In this document: in pieces, positions 37,414 through 47,207 of the stretch
How the letters are laid out: each line of letters starts with the position of its first letter
Position numbering within the stretch: the first letter of the stretch is position 1
From: Streptomyces luteolifulvus
GTDB lineage: Bacteria; Actinomycetota; Actinomycetes; Streptomycetales; Streptomycetaceae
Length of the DNA stretch: 64,000 nt
NCBI RefSeq assembly: GCF_008806595.1
Contig: NZ_VZRB01000014.1
Span: forward strand, 124,001-188,000
Reading direction: 5' to 3'
Position numbers and translations under genes: made by a program
Notes under the pieces: model-generated
The model's database searches: none
Told to the model about the DNA's origin: nothing
Seen by the model: only the letters and a program-made list of their open reading frames with translations

Positions 37414-38718
37414 ATGAGCGGAAACCCGCGGCGCGGTGCGCCGCCCGGCGGACCGGCCACGGCGGTCACGCGGCCCGGCGCCGAACCGCGCCCGGCCGGC
37501 ACACCGAAGATCGTCGGGATCGTCTGGGGACTGCTGATCCTCAACACGCTCGGCTCCGCCGGAGCCAAGACCATCGTCCCGCTGCCCCGCTCCCTCATTC
37601 AGATGGTCACCATGGGCGCGCTGGTCGCCGCGTTCGCGCTGGCGCTCGCCGTCAATCCCCGGCTGCGCTTCCGAGCCAGCGCCTACGTGCTCCTGCTCAC
37701 CCTGCTGCTGGTGCCGAGCGTGATCTCCAGCGCGTACCTGGAGTCAGGGTTCGGGGCGCTGTTCCGCTGCGCCCGGCTGGCTCTCTTCATCGGCACGCTA
37801 TGGCTGCTCAGCCGCTGGTGGGACGGCGGCCTGACGTTCGTTCGGCACCACATCCGGATGTATTTCGCCGTGCTCGGGTCGGTGGCCGCCGGACTGGCCG
37901 TCTCACCGGGTGCGGCCCTGCCCGACCTCTACGGCGGGCGCCTTGTCGGCGCCCTGTGGCCGCTCACCCCGCCGCAGATCGGACAGTACGCCGCGGTGAT
38001 CATCGGGCTCACCGTGCTGCTCGTACTGGGCCGCCGGACCGACGGGGCCGGCGCGGCGGTCGTCATCGTGCCCTCACTCGTCCTGCTCGCGCTGACCCAT
38101 ACCCGGACGGCCACGCTCGGCCTGTTCATCGGGCTGGCGTTGGCGATCGGCTCGCTCATCCTGACCAGCGCCGCCGCCCGCCGGTTCTTCACCTGGGCGG
38201 TGCTGGTCGCCGCGGTGGCCGCGGTGGCGCTCGGCTCCCTGCTCCAGGCGTGGTTCCTGCGCGGACAGAGCAAGGAGAACTTCTCCAGTCTCACCGGTCG
38301 GGCCAAGGTCTGGGACGCCCTGCTGGCAGCGCCCCGGACGACGGGGGAGCAGGTGTTCGGCGTGGGCCTGGGCGACAAGTCGTTCGGCGGGCTGCCGATC
38401 GACAACAGCTGGCTGGCCGTCTACAACGAGCAGGGTCTGATCGGCGTCGCCCTCGTGGCGGCGATCATCATCGTCCTCGGCGGCGTCGCGTTGCTGCGGC
38501 CACCGTCGCTGCAGAGGGCCTGCGCGATCTTCCTGATCAGCTACTGTGCGATCGCGTCGTACACCGAGGCCGGGCTCGGCGACGCCTCGCCGTATCTGCT
38601 GCATCTGGCCCTGGCCGCCTCGCTCCTTGCGACACCTGCCGAGGCCGCTCCGCTCTCCCTGCCCGACGTTCCCCGGCGACGCACACCGCGATGGGCCCGC
38701 AGATCGGAGGTGACCTGA
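37414..38718 (+). CDS. O-antigen ligase/polymerase-like membrane protein (Wzy)
   Basis: A 434-aa protein from ATG 37414 (a GTG three codons upstream overlaps the previous gene). About eleven hydrophobic segments are visible with one larger loop, and LTHTRTATLGLFIGLAL in the middle and GLGDKSFGGLPIDNSWLAVYN later match the Wzy_C/ligase pattern. It would polymerise undecaprenyl-linked repeats on the outer face of the membrane. The cluster has a flippase and Wzz-like proteins, consistent with a Wzx/Wzy route. Confidence 0.82.
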   Translation: MSGNPRRGAPPGGPATAVTRPGAEPRPAGTPKIVGIVWGLLILNTLGSAGAKTIVPLPRSLIQMVTMGALVAAFALALAVNPRLRFRASAYVLLLTLLLVPSVISSAYLESGFGALFRCARLALFIGTLWLLSRWWDGGLTFVRHHIRMYFAVLGSVAAGLAVSPGAALPDLYGGRLVGALWPLTPPQIGQYAAVIIGLTVLLVLGRRTDGAGAAVVIVPSLVLLALTHTRTATLGLFIGLALAIGSLILTSAAARRFFTWAVLVAAVAAVALGSLLQAWFLRGQSKENFSSLTGRAKVWDALLAAPRTTGEQVFGVGLGDKSFGGLPIDNSWLAVYNEQGLIGVALVAAIIIVLGGVALLRPPSLQRACAIFLISYCAIASYTEAGLGDASPYLLHLALAASLLATPAEAAPLSLPDVPRRRTPRWARRSEVT

Positions 38719-38720
38719 GC

Positions 38721-39962
38721 ATGCACATCCTCGTGGTGCACAACCGCTACGCCTCGGCGCAGCCGAGCGGGGAGAACAAGGTCGTCGACCAGGAGGTGGA
38801 GCTGCTGCGCGCGGCCGGCCACCGGGTCGAGGTGTTCGAGCGGCGCAGCGACTCCATCGCCGCCCGGTCCCTGCTGGGCAAGGCCGCGGTGCCGCTCCTT
38901 GTGCCGTGGAACCCGGCGGTCCGCGCGGAGCTGGCCGCCCGGCTGCGCACCGAGCGGCCGGACGTGGTCCACGTCCACAACGTCTTCCCGCTTCTGTCGC
39001 CCGCGGTTCTTGCCGCCTGCGCCGACGCCGGGGTGCCCGCCGTCGCCACGCTGCACAACTACACCCAGATCTGTCCGCCCGGCACGCTGCAGCGCGACGG
39101 CCGGCCGTGCACCGAGTGCGTCGGCTCCGCACCACTGCCCGCCGTCCGGCACGGCTGTTACCGGAACTCCCGCCTTGCGACGGTGCCGCTCGCAGTCAGC
39201 CTGTCGGTCAACCGGCGCCGGTGGTGGTCCGGCGTCGAGCGGTTCTTCTGCATCTCCGCGGCGCAGCGCGACGTCCTCGTGCGGGCCGGCATGCCGGCCG
39301 AGCGTCTGGCGGTGAAGCACAACTTCGTGCCCGACCCGGGCACTTGCCGGACAGGCGGGGGAGAGCATCTGCTCTACCTCGGCCGGCTCGCGGAGGCCAA
39401 GGGCGTACGGCTGCTCATGGCCGCGTGGGACGAGATCGCGGCGAGCGGCGGTGTGGGCGTGCCGCTCGTGATCGCCGGCGCGGGGCCGCTGGAGCGGGAG
39501 GTGACCGCCTGGGCGGCAGACCGGGACGATGTGCGCTACGTCGGCCTGTACGACACGGCGGAGTGCCAGAAGGCCATCGCGCGGTCCGTGGCCGTGGTGG
39601 CTCCCTCGACGTGGCTGGAGGCGTTCGGCCTGGTGGTCGTGGAGGCGATGGCGGCCGGGGTCCCGACCGTCGCCGCCGGTCACGGCGCCTTCGTCGAACT
39701 CGTCGAGGACGGGGTCACCGGGCTGCTGCACCGGCCGGGCGAGCCCGCTTCGCTCGCGTCCTGCATACGCCGGATCACGGGCGAGCCGGCCCGCAACCAG
39801 GAGATGGGCCAGGCGGCCCGGCGCCGTTACGAGCAGGGGTTCAGCCCGGCCGTCGGCCTGGAGCGCCTGGTGGAGGAGTACCGCACCGCGATCGCGGGTC
39901 GGTCAGCACTGGCTCGCGGCGGGGACACCCGCGCGAGCAGGGGGGATGGGGACAACAGATGA
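38721..39962 (+). CDS. Glycosyltransferase family 4
   Basis: A 413-aa GT-B enzyme. The N-terminal acceptor domain opens MHILVVHNRYASAQPSGENK with HVHNVFPLLSP and the TLHNYTQICPPG region. The donor domain has LLYLGRLAEAKGVRLLMAAW and PSTWLEAFGLVVVEAMAAGV, the E-X7-E region that holds the nucleotide phosphates. It adds a sugar to the growing lipid-linked unit. A small cysteine group (CPPG...CTEC) in the acceptor domain is known from related capsular enzymes. It overlaps the next gene by four bases. Confidence 0.88.
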   Translation: MHILVVHNRYASAQPSGENKVVDQEVELLRAAGHRVEVFERRSDSIAARSLLGKAAVPLLVPWNPAVRAELAARLRTERPDVVHVHNVFPLLSPAVLAACADAGVPAVATLHNYTQICPPGTLQRDGRPCTECVGSAPLPAVRHGCYRNSRLATVPLAVSLSVNRRRWWSGVERFFCISAAQRDVLVRAGMPAERLAVKHNFVPDPGTCRTGGGEHLLYLGRLAEAKGVRLLMAAWDEIAASGGVGVPLVIAGAGPLEREVTAWAADRDDVRYVGLYDTAECQKAIARSVAVVAPSTWLEAFGLVVVEAMAAGVPTVAAGHGAFVELVEDGVTGLLHRPGEPASLASCIRRITGEPARNQEMGQAARRRYEQGFSPAVGLERLVEEYRTAIAGRSALARGGDTRASRGDGDNR

Positions 39963-41209
39963 CACGATGCCGACTCTGCGGCTCGGAGGCGATGGCGAGC
40001 GTCGTCGATCTCGGGGCGACGCCACCATGTGAGAGCTTTCTCGCCGCCGGCCAACTGGACAAGCCGGAGCCGGCGTACCCGCTGCACCTGCGGGTCTGCA
40101 CCGACTGCTGGCTCGCGCAGATCCCGCCGTTGATCACGCCGGAGGAGACGTTCAGCGAGTACGCGTACTTCTCCTCCTACTCGACGTCCTGGGTGGAGCA
40201 CGCGCGCACGTTCGTCGCCGACGCCGTACAGCGGCTTCCTCTCGGCCCCGAGGCCTTCGTGGTCGAGGTGGCGAGCAACGACGGGTACCTGCTGAGGCAC
40301 GTGGTGGACCGGGGGATCCGCTGCCTCGGCATCGAGCCGTCGGTGAACGTCGGCGCCGCGGCGCGGGAGGCGGGCGTGCCCACCCTCACGGAGTTCCTCT
40401 CCCCGGACACCGGCTCGGCCGTCCGCGCCGAGCACGGCCCGGCGGACCTGGTCGTGGCCAACAACGTGTACGCGCACATCCCCGACGTGGTCGGGTTCAC
40501 CCAGGGGCTGCGCGCCCTGGTCGCCGAGGACGGCTGGGTCTCCATCGAGGTGCAGCACCTGCTGACCCTGATCGAGGAGAACCAGTACGACACGATCTAC
40601 CACGAGCACTTCCAGTACTACACGGTTGCGTCCGCGACCCGAGCCCTTGCGAGCGGCGGACTCGCGCTCGTGGACGTCGAGCTGCTGCCCACGCACGGCG
40701 GCTCCATCCGGCTGTGGGCCCGCCCGGCCGGGGTGGCCGACGAGCCGACGCAGCGGGTGGCCGACGTGCTCGCCCGGGAGAAGGCCGCCGGGCTGCAGGA
40801 GCTGTCCGGGTACACCGAGTTCTCCGCCCGGGTGGCCAAGGTGCGCCGGGATCTGCTGCGGTTCCTCATCGAGGCGGCCGAGCGCGGCGAGACGGTCGTC
40901 GGCTACGGCGCCCCGGGCAAGGGCAACACTCTGCTCAACCACTGCGGCATCCGGCCCGACCTGCTCCCGTACACGGTCGACCGCAACCCCTACAAGCACG
41001 GCAGGTTCACCCCGGGCACCCGCATCCCGATCCTGCCGCCCGAGCAGATAGCCGCCGACGAGCCGGACTACGTCCTGGTCCTCCCGTGGAACCTGCGGGC
41101 CGAACTGGTCGAGCAGCTGTCCTTCGTGCACGACTGGGGCGGCCGCCTTGTCTTTCCCATCCCTGAACTGAGCATTGTCGAGGCCGCGTCTCGAAAGGGC
41201 ACAGCATGA
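39959..41209 (+). CDS. Sugar C-methyltransferase (TylC3/NovU-like)
   Basis: A 416-aa enzyme with the family layout: an N-terminal zinc site (CRLCG near residue 4, a further Cys in PPCESF, and CTDCWLAQIPP), a SAM-binding domain with VVEVASNDGYLLRHV, the catalytic YHEHFQYYT segment with its His and Glu, and a C-terminal YGAPGKGNTLLNHCGI domain. Homologues add a methyl to C3 of a 4-keto nucleotide sugar. Together with the cytidylyltransferase-like gene next door it suggests a branched sugar in the polymer. Confidence 0.85.
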   Translation: MTRCRLCGSEAMASVVDLGATPPCESFLAAGQLDKPEPAYPLHLRVCTDCWLAQIPPLITPEETFSEYAYFSSYSTSWVEHARTFVADAVQRLPLGPEAFVVEVASNDGYLLRHVVDRGIRCLGIEPSVNVGAAAREAGVPTLTEFLSPDTGSAVRAEHGPADLVVANNVYAHIPDVVGFTQGLRALVAEDGWVSIEVQHLLTLIEENQYDTIYHEHFQYYTVASATRALASGGLALVDVELLPTHGGSIRLWARPAGVADEPTQRVADVLAREKAAGLQELSGYTEFSARVAKVRRDLLRFLIEAAERGETVVGYGAPGKGNTLLNHCGIRPDLLPYTVDRNPYKHGRFTPGTRIPILPPEQIAADEPDYVLVLPWNLRAELVEQLSFVHDWGGRLVFPIPELSIVEAASRKGTA

Positions 41210-42015
41210 AGGTCGTTCTGTTCTGCGGCGGTTACGGGATGCGGATGCGGAGCGGTGCCGCAGACGACGTGCCCAAGCCGATGGCGATGGTCGGCCCGCG
41301 ACCGCTGATCTGGCATGTCATGCGCTACTACGCGCACTTCGGGCACACGGAGTTCATCCTGTGCCTCGGCTACGGGGCCCACCACATCAAGGACTTCTTC
41401 CTCAACTACGAGGAGACGACGTCCAACGACTTCGTGCTGCGCGGCGGGCGGACCGAGCTGCTGTCCACCGACATCGCCGACTGGACGATCACGTTCGCGC
41501 AGACCGGCATCGAGTCGCCGATAGGGGAGCGGCTGCGCCGGGTCCGGCACCACCTGGACGGCGACGAGATGTTCCTCGCCAACTACGCGGACGTGCTCAC
41601 CGACGCCCCGCTGCCGGAGATGATCGACCGGTTCGCCCGGCGCGACGCCGGGGCGTCGATGATGGTGGTGCCGCCGCAGTCCTCGTTCCACTGCGTGGAG
41701 CTGGGCGAGGACGGCCTGGTCGGGGGCATCACCGCGGTGAGCGAGCTGCCGCTGTGGGAGAACGGCGGCTACTTCGTCCTGCGGCAGGAGGTCTTCGACC
41801 ACATACCGGAGAACGGGGACCTGGTCGCCGACGGATGTGCCCAACTGGCCAAGCGCGGGCGGCTGGTGGCACACCAGCACCGCGGCTTCTGGAAGCCGAC
41901 CGACACCGTGAAGGAGCGGGCCGCGCTCGACGACGCCTACGCCCGGGGCGACCGCCCGTGGGCCGTGTGGGAACACGACATCGCTTCGCCGGCGCAGCCC
42001 GGAGTGCGGGCGTGA
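41206..42015 (+). CDS. Sugar nucleotidyltransferase (glucose-1-phosphate cytidylyltransferase-like)
   Basis: A 269-aa protein of RfbF size. VVLFCGGYGMRM starts the nucleotide loop and DVPKPMAMVGPRPLIWHVMR holds the Lys and the sugar-phosphate contact. FANYADVLTDAPL carries the metal-binding Asp. In RfbF the equivalent lysine and GGxGTR loop activate glucose-1-phosphate with CTP; here GGYGMRM has Met in place of Thr. It is coupled to the C-methyltransferase, so it probably supplies the CDP-sugar substrate. No 4,6-dehydratase is found in this window. Confidence 0.82.
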   Translation: MKVVLFCGGYGMRMRSGAADDVPKPMAMVGPRPLIWHVMRYYAHFGHTEFILCLGYGAHHIKDFFLNYEETTSNDFVLRGGRTELLSTDIADWTITFAQTGIESPIGERLRRVRHHLDGDEMFLANYADVLTDAPLPEMIDRFARRDAGASMMVVPPQSSFHCVELGEDGLVGGITAVSELPLWENGGYFVLRQEVFDHIPENGDLVADGCAQLAKRGRLVAHQHRGFWKPTDTVKERAALDDAYARGDRPWAVWEHDIASPAQPGVRA

Positions 42016-42659
42016 TCCGGCTCGGGGCCGGGCCCCTGGACCGGATCGTCGCGGTGGGCGCGCACTGCGACGACATCGCCATCGGTGCCGGCGGCACCCT
42101 GCTGACGCTGTGCCTTGCGCGGCCGGGTATCCGCGTCGACGCGCTGGTGCTCTCCGGCGGCGGGACCGACAGGGAGCAGGAGGAGCAGGCCGCGCTCGCC
42201 GCCTTCTGCCCGGGCGCCGACCTGCGGCTGACCGTGCTCAAGCTGCCGGACGGGCGGATGCCCGCACACTGGGAGGAGGCCAAGGCCGCGGTCGAGGAGC
42301 TGCGCGAGCAGACCGAGCCGGACCTGGTCCTCGCCCCGCGTACCGATGACGCGCACCAGGATCACCGCGGCCTGGCGCAGCTGCTGCCCACCGCGTTCCG
42401 CGACCACCTCGTGCTCGGCTACGAGATCGTCAAATGGGACGGCGATCTCGGCCGTCCGTCGGTGTACCAGCCGCTGTCGCCGGAGATCGCCGAACAGAAG
42501 GTGCGGCTGCTGCAGGAGCACTACCCCTCGCAGCGGCACCGGCCCTGGTACGACCGGGAGGCCTTCCTCGGCCTGGCCCGGATCCGCGGCATCGAATGCC
42601 ACGCCCGCTACGCCGAGGCGTTCGCCGCCACCAAACTCACGCTCAACCTGGGGGACTGA
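42012..42659 (+). CDS. PIG-L family deacetylase
   Basis: A 215-aa protein, GTG start overlapping the previous stop. The metal site is plain: GAHCDDIAIGAGGT (His-x-Asp-Asp) near residue 17 and RTDDAHQDH near residue 110, the usual second His pair. PIG-L/LmbE enzymes remove an N-acetyl group from sugars or from nucleotide-sugar-linked residues. Within this cluster it may deacetylate an amino sugar made by the aminotransferase encoded at 49007. Confidence 0.85.
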   Translation: MIRLGAGPLDRIVAVGAHCDDIAIGAGGTLLTLCLARPGIRVDALVLSGGGTDREQEEQAALAAFCPGADLRLTVLKLPDGRMPAHWEEAKAAVEELREQTEPDLVLAPRTDDAHQDHRGLAQLLPTAFRDHLVLGYEIVKWDGDLGRPSVYQPLSPEIAEQKVRLLQEHYPSQRHRPWYDREAFLGLARIRGIECHARYAEAFAATKLTLNLGD

Positions 42660-42662
42660 ACT

Positions 42663-43688
42663 GTGCGCGTACTACTGACCGGACACCAGGGCTACCTGGG
42701 CACCGTGATGGCCCCGGTCCTCGCGGCCGCCGGGCACGAGGTCGTCGGCCTGGACGCCGGCCTGTTCGCCGACTGCGTCCTTGGCCCGGCTCCCGCCGAC
42801 CCGCCGGGGCAGCGGGTGGACCTGCGCGACGTCACGGCCGAACACGTGGCCGGGGTGGACGCCGTGATCCACCTGGCCGCCCTGTCCAACGACCCGCTGG
42901 GATCGCTGGCACCGGAGCTCACCTACGACATCAACCACCACGCGTCCGTCCGCCTCGCCCGACTGGCCCGCGACGCCGGAGTGCGGCGCTTCCTGTACGC
43001 GTCCACCTGCTCGGTCTACGGCGCCGCAGGCGGTGACGAGCTGGTGACCGAGGACGCCCCGCTGCGCCCGGTGACGCCGTACGCGGAGTCCAAGGTGCGG
43101 GTGGAGGACGACCTGCACGCCCTGGCCGACGGCGACTTCACCCCGGTGTTCATGCGCAACGCCACCGCCTTCGGCTACTCACCCCGGCTGCGCGCCGACA
43201 TCGTGCTGAACAACCTGGTGGGCCACGCGCTCCTGTCCGGCGAGGTCCTGGTGCTCTCCGACGGCACCCCCTGGCGCCCGCTGGTGCACGCCGCGGACAT
43301 CGCCCGGGCCTTCACGGCCGCACTGACCGCGCCGCGCGAAGCGGTACACGACCGGGCGTTCAACATCGGCAGCGAGATCAACAACGTCACGGTCGCCGAG
43401 ATCGCCGAGCAGGTCGCCGAGGCGGTGTCCGACTCCAAGGTGGTGATCACCGGGGAGACCGGCGCCGATCCGCGGTCGTACCGGGTGGACTTCTCCCGGT
43501 TCCGCGCCGCGATCCCCGGCTTCGACTGCGAGTGGACGGTGAAGCGAGGTGCACTCGAACTCGCCGACGCCTACCGGAAGTTCGGGCTGACCCGGGAGGA
43601 CTTCGAGCGACGCTTCACCCGGCTCGCCGTGCTGCGCGCGGCGTCCGAGGCCGGCGCCGTCGACGACACCCTGCGGTGGCGCCGATGA
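42663..43688 (+). CDS. NAD-dependent nucleotide-sugar epimerase/dehydratase
   Basis: A 341-aa short-chain (extended SDR) protein. LLTGHQGYLGTVMAPVLAAAG is the NAD loop (TGxxGxxG), DAVIHLAALSNDPL the adenine contact, and ASTCSVYGAAGGDE with PYAESKVRVED the Ser-Tyr-x3-Lys catalytic set. It oxidises and re-reduces or dehydrates a nucleotide sugar, setting a ring configuration. Its place between deacetylase and DUF4910 genes is a recurring arrangement in branched-sugar loci. The GTG start at 42663 follows the preceding gene by only three bases. Confidence 0.88.
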   Translation: MRVLLTGHQGYLGTVMAPVLAAAGHEVVGLDAGLFADCVLGPAPADPPGQRVDLRDVTAEHVAGVDAVIHLAALSNDPLGSLAPELTYDINHHASVRLARLARDAGVRRFLYASTCSVYGAAGGDELVTEDAPLRPVTPYAESKVRVEDDLHALADGDFTPVFMRNATAFGYSPRLRADIVLNNLVGHALLSGEVLVLSDGTPWRPLVHAADIARAFTAALTAPREAVHDRAFNIGSEINNVTVAEIAEQVAEAVSDSKVVITGETGADPRSYRVDFSRFRAAIPGFDCEWTVKRGALELADAYRKFGLTREDFERRFTRLAVLRAASEAGAVDDTLRWRR

Positions 43689-44959
43689 CCAACGCCGGCG
43701 AAGAGATGTACGCCCTGGTGGAGCGGCTGTACCCGCTGTGCCGGAGCATCACCGGCGACGGTGTGCGTGCCACCCTGGAGATCGTCGGCGAGTACGTCCC
43801 GCTGCAGGTGCACGAGGTGCCGACCGGGACGCAAGTGCTCGACTGGACGGTGCCGCAGGAGTGGAACATCCGCGACGCGTACATCGCCGACAGCGCCGGC
43901 CACAGGGTCGTCGACTTCGCCGCGTCCAGCCTGCACGTGCTCGGCTACAGCGTGCCGGTCTCGGCGACCATGCCCCTGGCCGAGCTGCGCGGACACCTGC
44001 ACACCCTGCCGGACCACCCGGCATGGGTGCCGTACCGCACGAGTTACTACAAGCCGGACTGGGGGTTCTGCCTGGCCCAGGAGACCTTGGACGCGCTGCC
44101 GGACGGCGAGTACGAGGTGTGCATCGACTCCACACTCGCCGACGGGCACCTCACCTACGCCGAGCACGTGGTCCCCGGGGAGGTCCCCGACGAGGTGATC
44201 GTCTCCTGCCACGTCTGCCATCCGTCGCTGGCCAACGACAACCTGGCCGGCATCGCGGTGGCGACGTTCCTCGCCCGGGCGCTCGCGGAGCAGACGCCGT
44301 ACTACACCTACCGGTTCATCTACGCACCCGGCACCATCGGGGCGATCACCTGGCTCGCCCGCAACGCGGAGCGGGTGGAACGGGTCAAGCACGGCCTGGT
44401 GCTGGCCTGCGCCGGGGACCCGGGCCGGTTGACGTACAAGCAGAGCCGGCGAGGCGACGCGGAGATCGACCGGGTGATGCGGCACGTCCTTGCCGCCTCC
44501 GAACGCCCGCACCACGTCACCGAGTTCACTCCGTACGGCTACGACGAGCGGCAGTACTGCTCGCCCGGGTTCGATCTCGGCGTGGGCTCGCTCACCCGGA
44601 CCCCGTACGCCGGGTACCCCGAGTACCACACCTCGGCGGACAACCTGGACTTCGTCTCACCGGCGGCGATGGCGGACACGCTCGCCGTCTGCAGTGAGGC
44701 GTTCGCCGTCCTCGACCGCAACCGGCGGTACGTCAACCTCAGTCCCTACGGCGAACCACAGCTGGGCCGGCGCGGGTTGTACGACGCGCTCGGCGGCCGC
44801 AGCGACACCAAGCAGGCCCAGATGGCCATGCTCTGGGTGCTCAACCTCTCCGACGGCGAGCACAGTCTGCTGGACGTCGCCGAGCGGTCCGGGCTCCCGT
44901 TCGACACCGTCGCCGACGCGGCCGGTGCGCTGCGCGGCGCCGGGCTCATCAAGGCATGA
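43685..44959 (+). CDS. DUF4910 peptidase-like protein
   Basis: A 424-aa protein resembling the DUF4910/M28-like family found in polysaccharide and secondary-metabolite clusters. Motifs include CRSITGDGVRATLEIV at the start, VPQEWNIRDAYIAD, IVSCHVCHPSLANDNLAGIA (putative metal His/Asp), and YPEYHTSADNLDFVSP near residue 315. A winged-helix-like segment ends the protein (LLDVAERSGLPFDTVADAAG). The biochemical role of the family in sugar loci is not established; aminopeptidase-like metal chemistry is the best guess. Coupled by overlaps on both sides. Confidence 0.78.
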   Translation: MTNAGEEMYALVERLYPLCRSITGDGVRATLEIVGEYVPLQVHEVPTGTQVLDWTVPQEWNIRDAYIADSAGHRVVDFAASSLHVLGYSVPVSATMPLAELRGHLHTLPDHPAWVPYRTSYYKPDWGFCLAQETLDALPDGEYEVCIDSTLADGHLTYAEHVVPGEVPDEVIVSCHVCHPSLANDNLAGIAVATFLARALAEQTPYYTYRFIYAPGTIGAITWLARNAERVERVKHGLVLACAGDPGRLTYKQSRRGDAEIDRVMRHVLAASERPHHVTEFTPYGYDERQYCSPGFDLGVGSLTRTPYAGYPEYHTSADNLDFVSPAAMADTLAVCSEAFAVLDRNRRYVNLSPYGEPQLGRRGLYDALGGRSDTKQAQMAMLWVLNLSDGEHSLLDVAERSGLPFDTVADAAGALRGAGLIKA

Positions 44960-46263
44960 CGCCGATGACCACCGAGAGGGAGAATCCGCAGACAACGGCG
45001 CCACCGGCCGGATCCGGCAAGCGGGCCCTCCTCGGCCGGCTGTCCTGGGGACTGGCCGACCAGGCGGCCTCGAGCATCAGCAACTTCGTGGTGGGCATCT
45101 ACGTGGCCCGCTCGCTGGGGGTGACCGCGTTCGGTGTGTTCAGCCTGGCCTGGGTGACCTACGGCGTGGTGCTCAACGTCTCCCGCGGGCTGGCCACCGA
45201 TCCACTCGTGGTGCGCTTCAGCGGCGTTCCGGACACGTCCTGGCGCCGGGCGGTGGCCCGGTCGACGGGCACCGCACTCGGCGTCGGTGCGGCCCTCGGC
45301 GCGGCGTGTCTGGTGGCGGGGCTCGGCCTCGGCGGCCGCGTGGGGCCCGCGTTCGCCGCCCTTGGTGTCATGTTGCCGGGGCTCCTGCTCCAGGACGCCT
45401 GGCGGTTCTCGTTCTTCGCCGCCGGCACCGGGCAAAAGGCGTTCGTCAACGACGTCGTGTGGGGTGTCGCGCTCGTCCCGGCCATGGTGGTGGCGGCCCG
45501 TGTGGGCAGCGTGGCCGCTTTCGTGCTCGCCTGGGGCACGTCGGCCACCGTGGCGGCGGGGTACGGCTACCTCCAGTCCGGCATCCGGCCCCGGATGACC
45601 TTGGCGTACGGGTGGCTTCGCGAGCAGCGCGATCTCGGCTACCGATACCTGGTCGAGAACGTCAGCCTCAGCGGCGCCGGCCAGCTGCGGGCGTACGGGC
45701 TCGGCGCGATCGTCGGGGTCGGCGCGGTGGGTGCCGTGCGGGGCACCGAGCTCCTGCTCGGCCCGTTCCTCGCCGTGCTGATGGGGCTGTCTCTGGTCAC
45801 CGTCCCGGAGGCGGCACGGGTGCTGCGGCGGGCCCCGCATCAACTGGGCAGGTTCTGCCTCCTCCTCGGCGGCGGGCAGGCCGCTGCCGCGCTGCTCTGG
45901 GGCGGGGCGCTGCTGCTGATGCCGGACCGGCTCGGCGAGCTGGTGCTCGGCGGCGTCTGGCACTCCGCCGCGGAGCTCATCGTGCCGGTCACCATCGGTG
46001 TCGCGGGCGCGGGCCTCGGCACCGGCGCGGCGGCCGGGCTGCGCGCGCTCGGCGCGGCCCGGCGCAGCCTGCGCTGCCAGCTGTTCGCCTCCGCCTGTTA
46101 CGTCGGCGGCGGGCTCGGCGGGGCGGTCGTCGCCGGCACGGTCGGCTCGGCCTGGGGCGTCGCCGCCGCGACCGTCAGCGGCTCAGCCGTGTGGTGGCTG
46201 CAGCTGCGGTCCGCCCTGCGCGAGCACCACCTCAACCCCATCCCCGAAGTGAGGACCTCATGA
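44956..46263 (+). CDS. Polysaccharide flippase (Wzx/MOP family)
   Basis: A 435-aa protein with about twelve hydrophobic segments and small loops. The N-terminal WGLADQAASSISNFVVGIYV and ARSLGVTAFGVFSLA are typical of the multidrug/oligosaccharidyl-lipid/polysaccharide exporters. It would move the undecaprenyl-linked repeat from the cytoplasmic to the outer face for polymerisation by the Wzy-like protein. It overlaps neighbours at both ends. A second ATG three codons downstream is an alternative start. Confidence 0.85.
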   Translation: MTPMTTERENPQTTAPPAGSGKRALLGRLSWGLADQAASSISNFVVGIYVARSLGVTAFGVFSLAWVTYGVVLNVSRGLATDPLVVRFSGVPDTSWRRAVARSTGTALGVGAALGAACLVAGLGLGGRVGPAFAALGVMLPGLLLQDAWRFSFFAAGTGQKAFVNDVVWGVALVPAMVVAARVGSVAAFVLAWGTSATVAAGYGYLQSGIRPRMTLAYGWLREQRDLGYRYLVENVSLSGAGQLRAYGLGAIVGVGAVGAVRGTELLLGPFLAVLMGLSLVTVPEAARVLRRAPHQLGRFCLLLGGGQAAAALLWGGALLLMPDRLGELVLGGVWHSAAELIVPVTIGVAGAGLGTGAAAGLRALGAARRSLRCQLFASACYVGGGLGGAVVAGTVGSAWGVAAATVSGSAVWWLQLRSALREHHLNPIPEVRTS

Positions 46264-47207
46264 CCGCCCGACCCAGGCTGAGCATCGGCCTGCCCGTGTA
46301 CAACGGCGAGGAGTACCTGGCCGAGTCGCTCGACGCCCTGCTCGGCCAGACCTACGAGGACTTCGAGCTGGTCGTCTCCGACAACGCCTCGACCGACGGG
46401 ACCCAGGACATCTGCCGCCGGTACGCCGCGAAGGACTCGCGCATCCGGTACCTCCGGCTGCCCCGGAACATCGGCGCCGCACCGAACCACAACTACGTGT
46501 TCACCGAGTGCCGCGGCGAGCTGTTCAAGTGGGCCTCGCACGACGACCTGTACGCCCGGGACCTGCTGCGGCGCTGCGTATCGGCGCTGGACGAGCGGCC
46601 GGACGTGATCCTCGCGCACTCCGGCCAGGCGGTCATCGACGGCGACGGCCAGGTGACGGTCCCCTACGAGTACGGGCTCGCCACCGACTCGCCGCACGCG
46701 CCGGAGCGCTTCCGCAGTTTCCTGTTCGAGCCCGGTGGCGACGACTTCTACGGGGTGATGCGGGCCGACGTGCTGCGCCGGGTGAAGCCGCACGACAGCT
46801 ACCACCACGCGGACCGCACGTTCGTCGCCGAGATCGTCCTGCACGGGCCCTTCCACCAGGTGCCGGAGCTCTTGTACTTCCGCCGCGACCACCCCACCCG
46901 CGCCGAGCGGGCGAACCCTTCCAAGCGCTCCCGGTGCGTCAACCTGGACCCGCGCCGGGCAGGCCCGCTGCACCCGACGCCCCGGCTGCTCATCGAGTAC
47001 GTCTGGGGCTTCGCCTCGGCGATCCGGCGGGCGCCGTTGTCCCCGGCCGACCGGCGCGCGTGCTTCCGCCACCTGGCCGCCTGGATGACCAGCCGGGTCC
47101 GGCCGGGCGCCGGCGAGCGGGTCGAGGACCGCGCCCCGGTCGACCCGGCCCTGCTCACGGTCTCCGTCGACGCCCTCGTCGCCGGCCGTGAGGGGAGGCG
47201 GGCATGA
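46260..47207 (+). CDS. Family 2 glycosyltransferase
   Basis: A 315-aa GT-A enzyme. LSIGLPVYNGEEYLAESLDA is the nucleotide-sugar entry site, ELVVSDNASTDGTQ carries the DxS aspartate, and FKWASHDDLY holds the metal-binding DD pair in place of the usual DXD. A late helix rich in Arg follows. It adds a single sugar to the lipid-linked repeat. It overlaps the flippase and pyruvyltransferase genes by four bases each. Confidence 0.87.
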   Translation: MTARPRLSIGLPVYNGEEYLAESLDALLGQTYEDFELVVSDNASTDGTQDICRRYAAKDSRIRYLRLPRNIGAAPNHNYVFTECRGELFKWASHDDLYARDLLRRCVSALDERPDVILAHSGQAVIDGDGQVTVPYEYGLATDSPHAPERFRSFLFEPGGDDFYGVMRADVLRRVKPHDSYHHADRTFVAEIVLHGPFHQVPELLYFRRDHPTRAERANPSKRSRCVNLDPRRAGPLHPTPRLLIEYVWGFASAIRRAPLSPADRRACFRHLAAWMTSRVRPGAGERVEDRAPVDPALLTVSVDALVAGREGRRA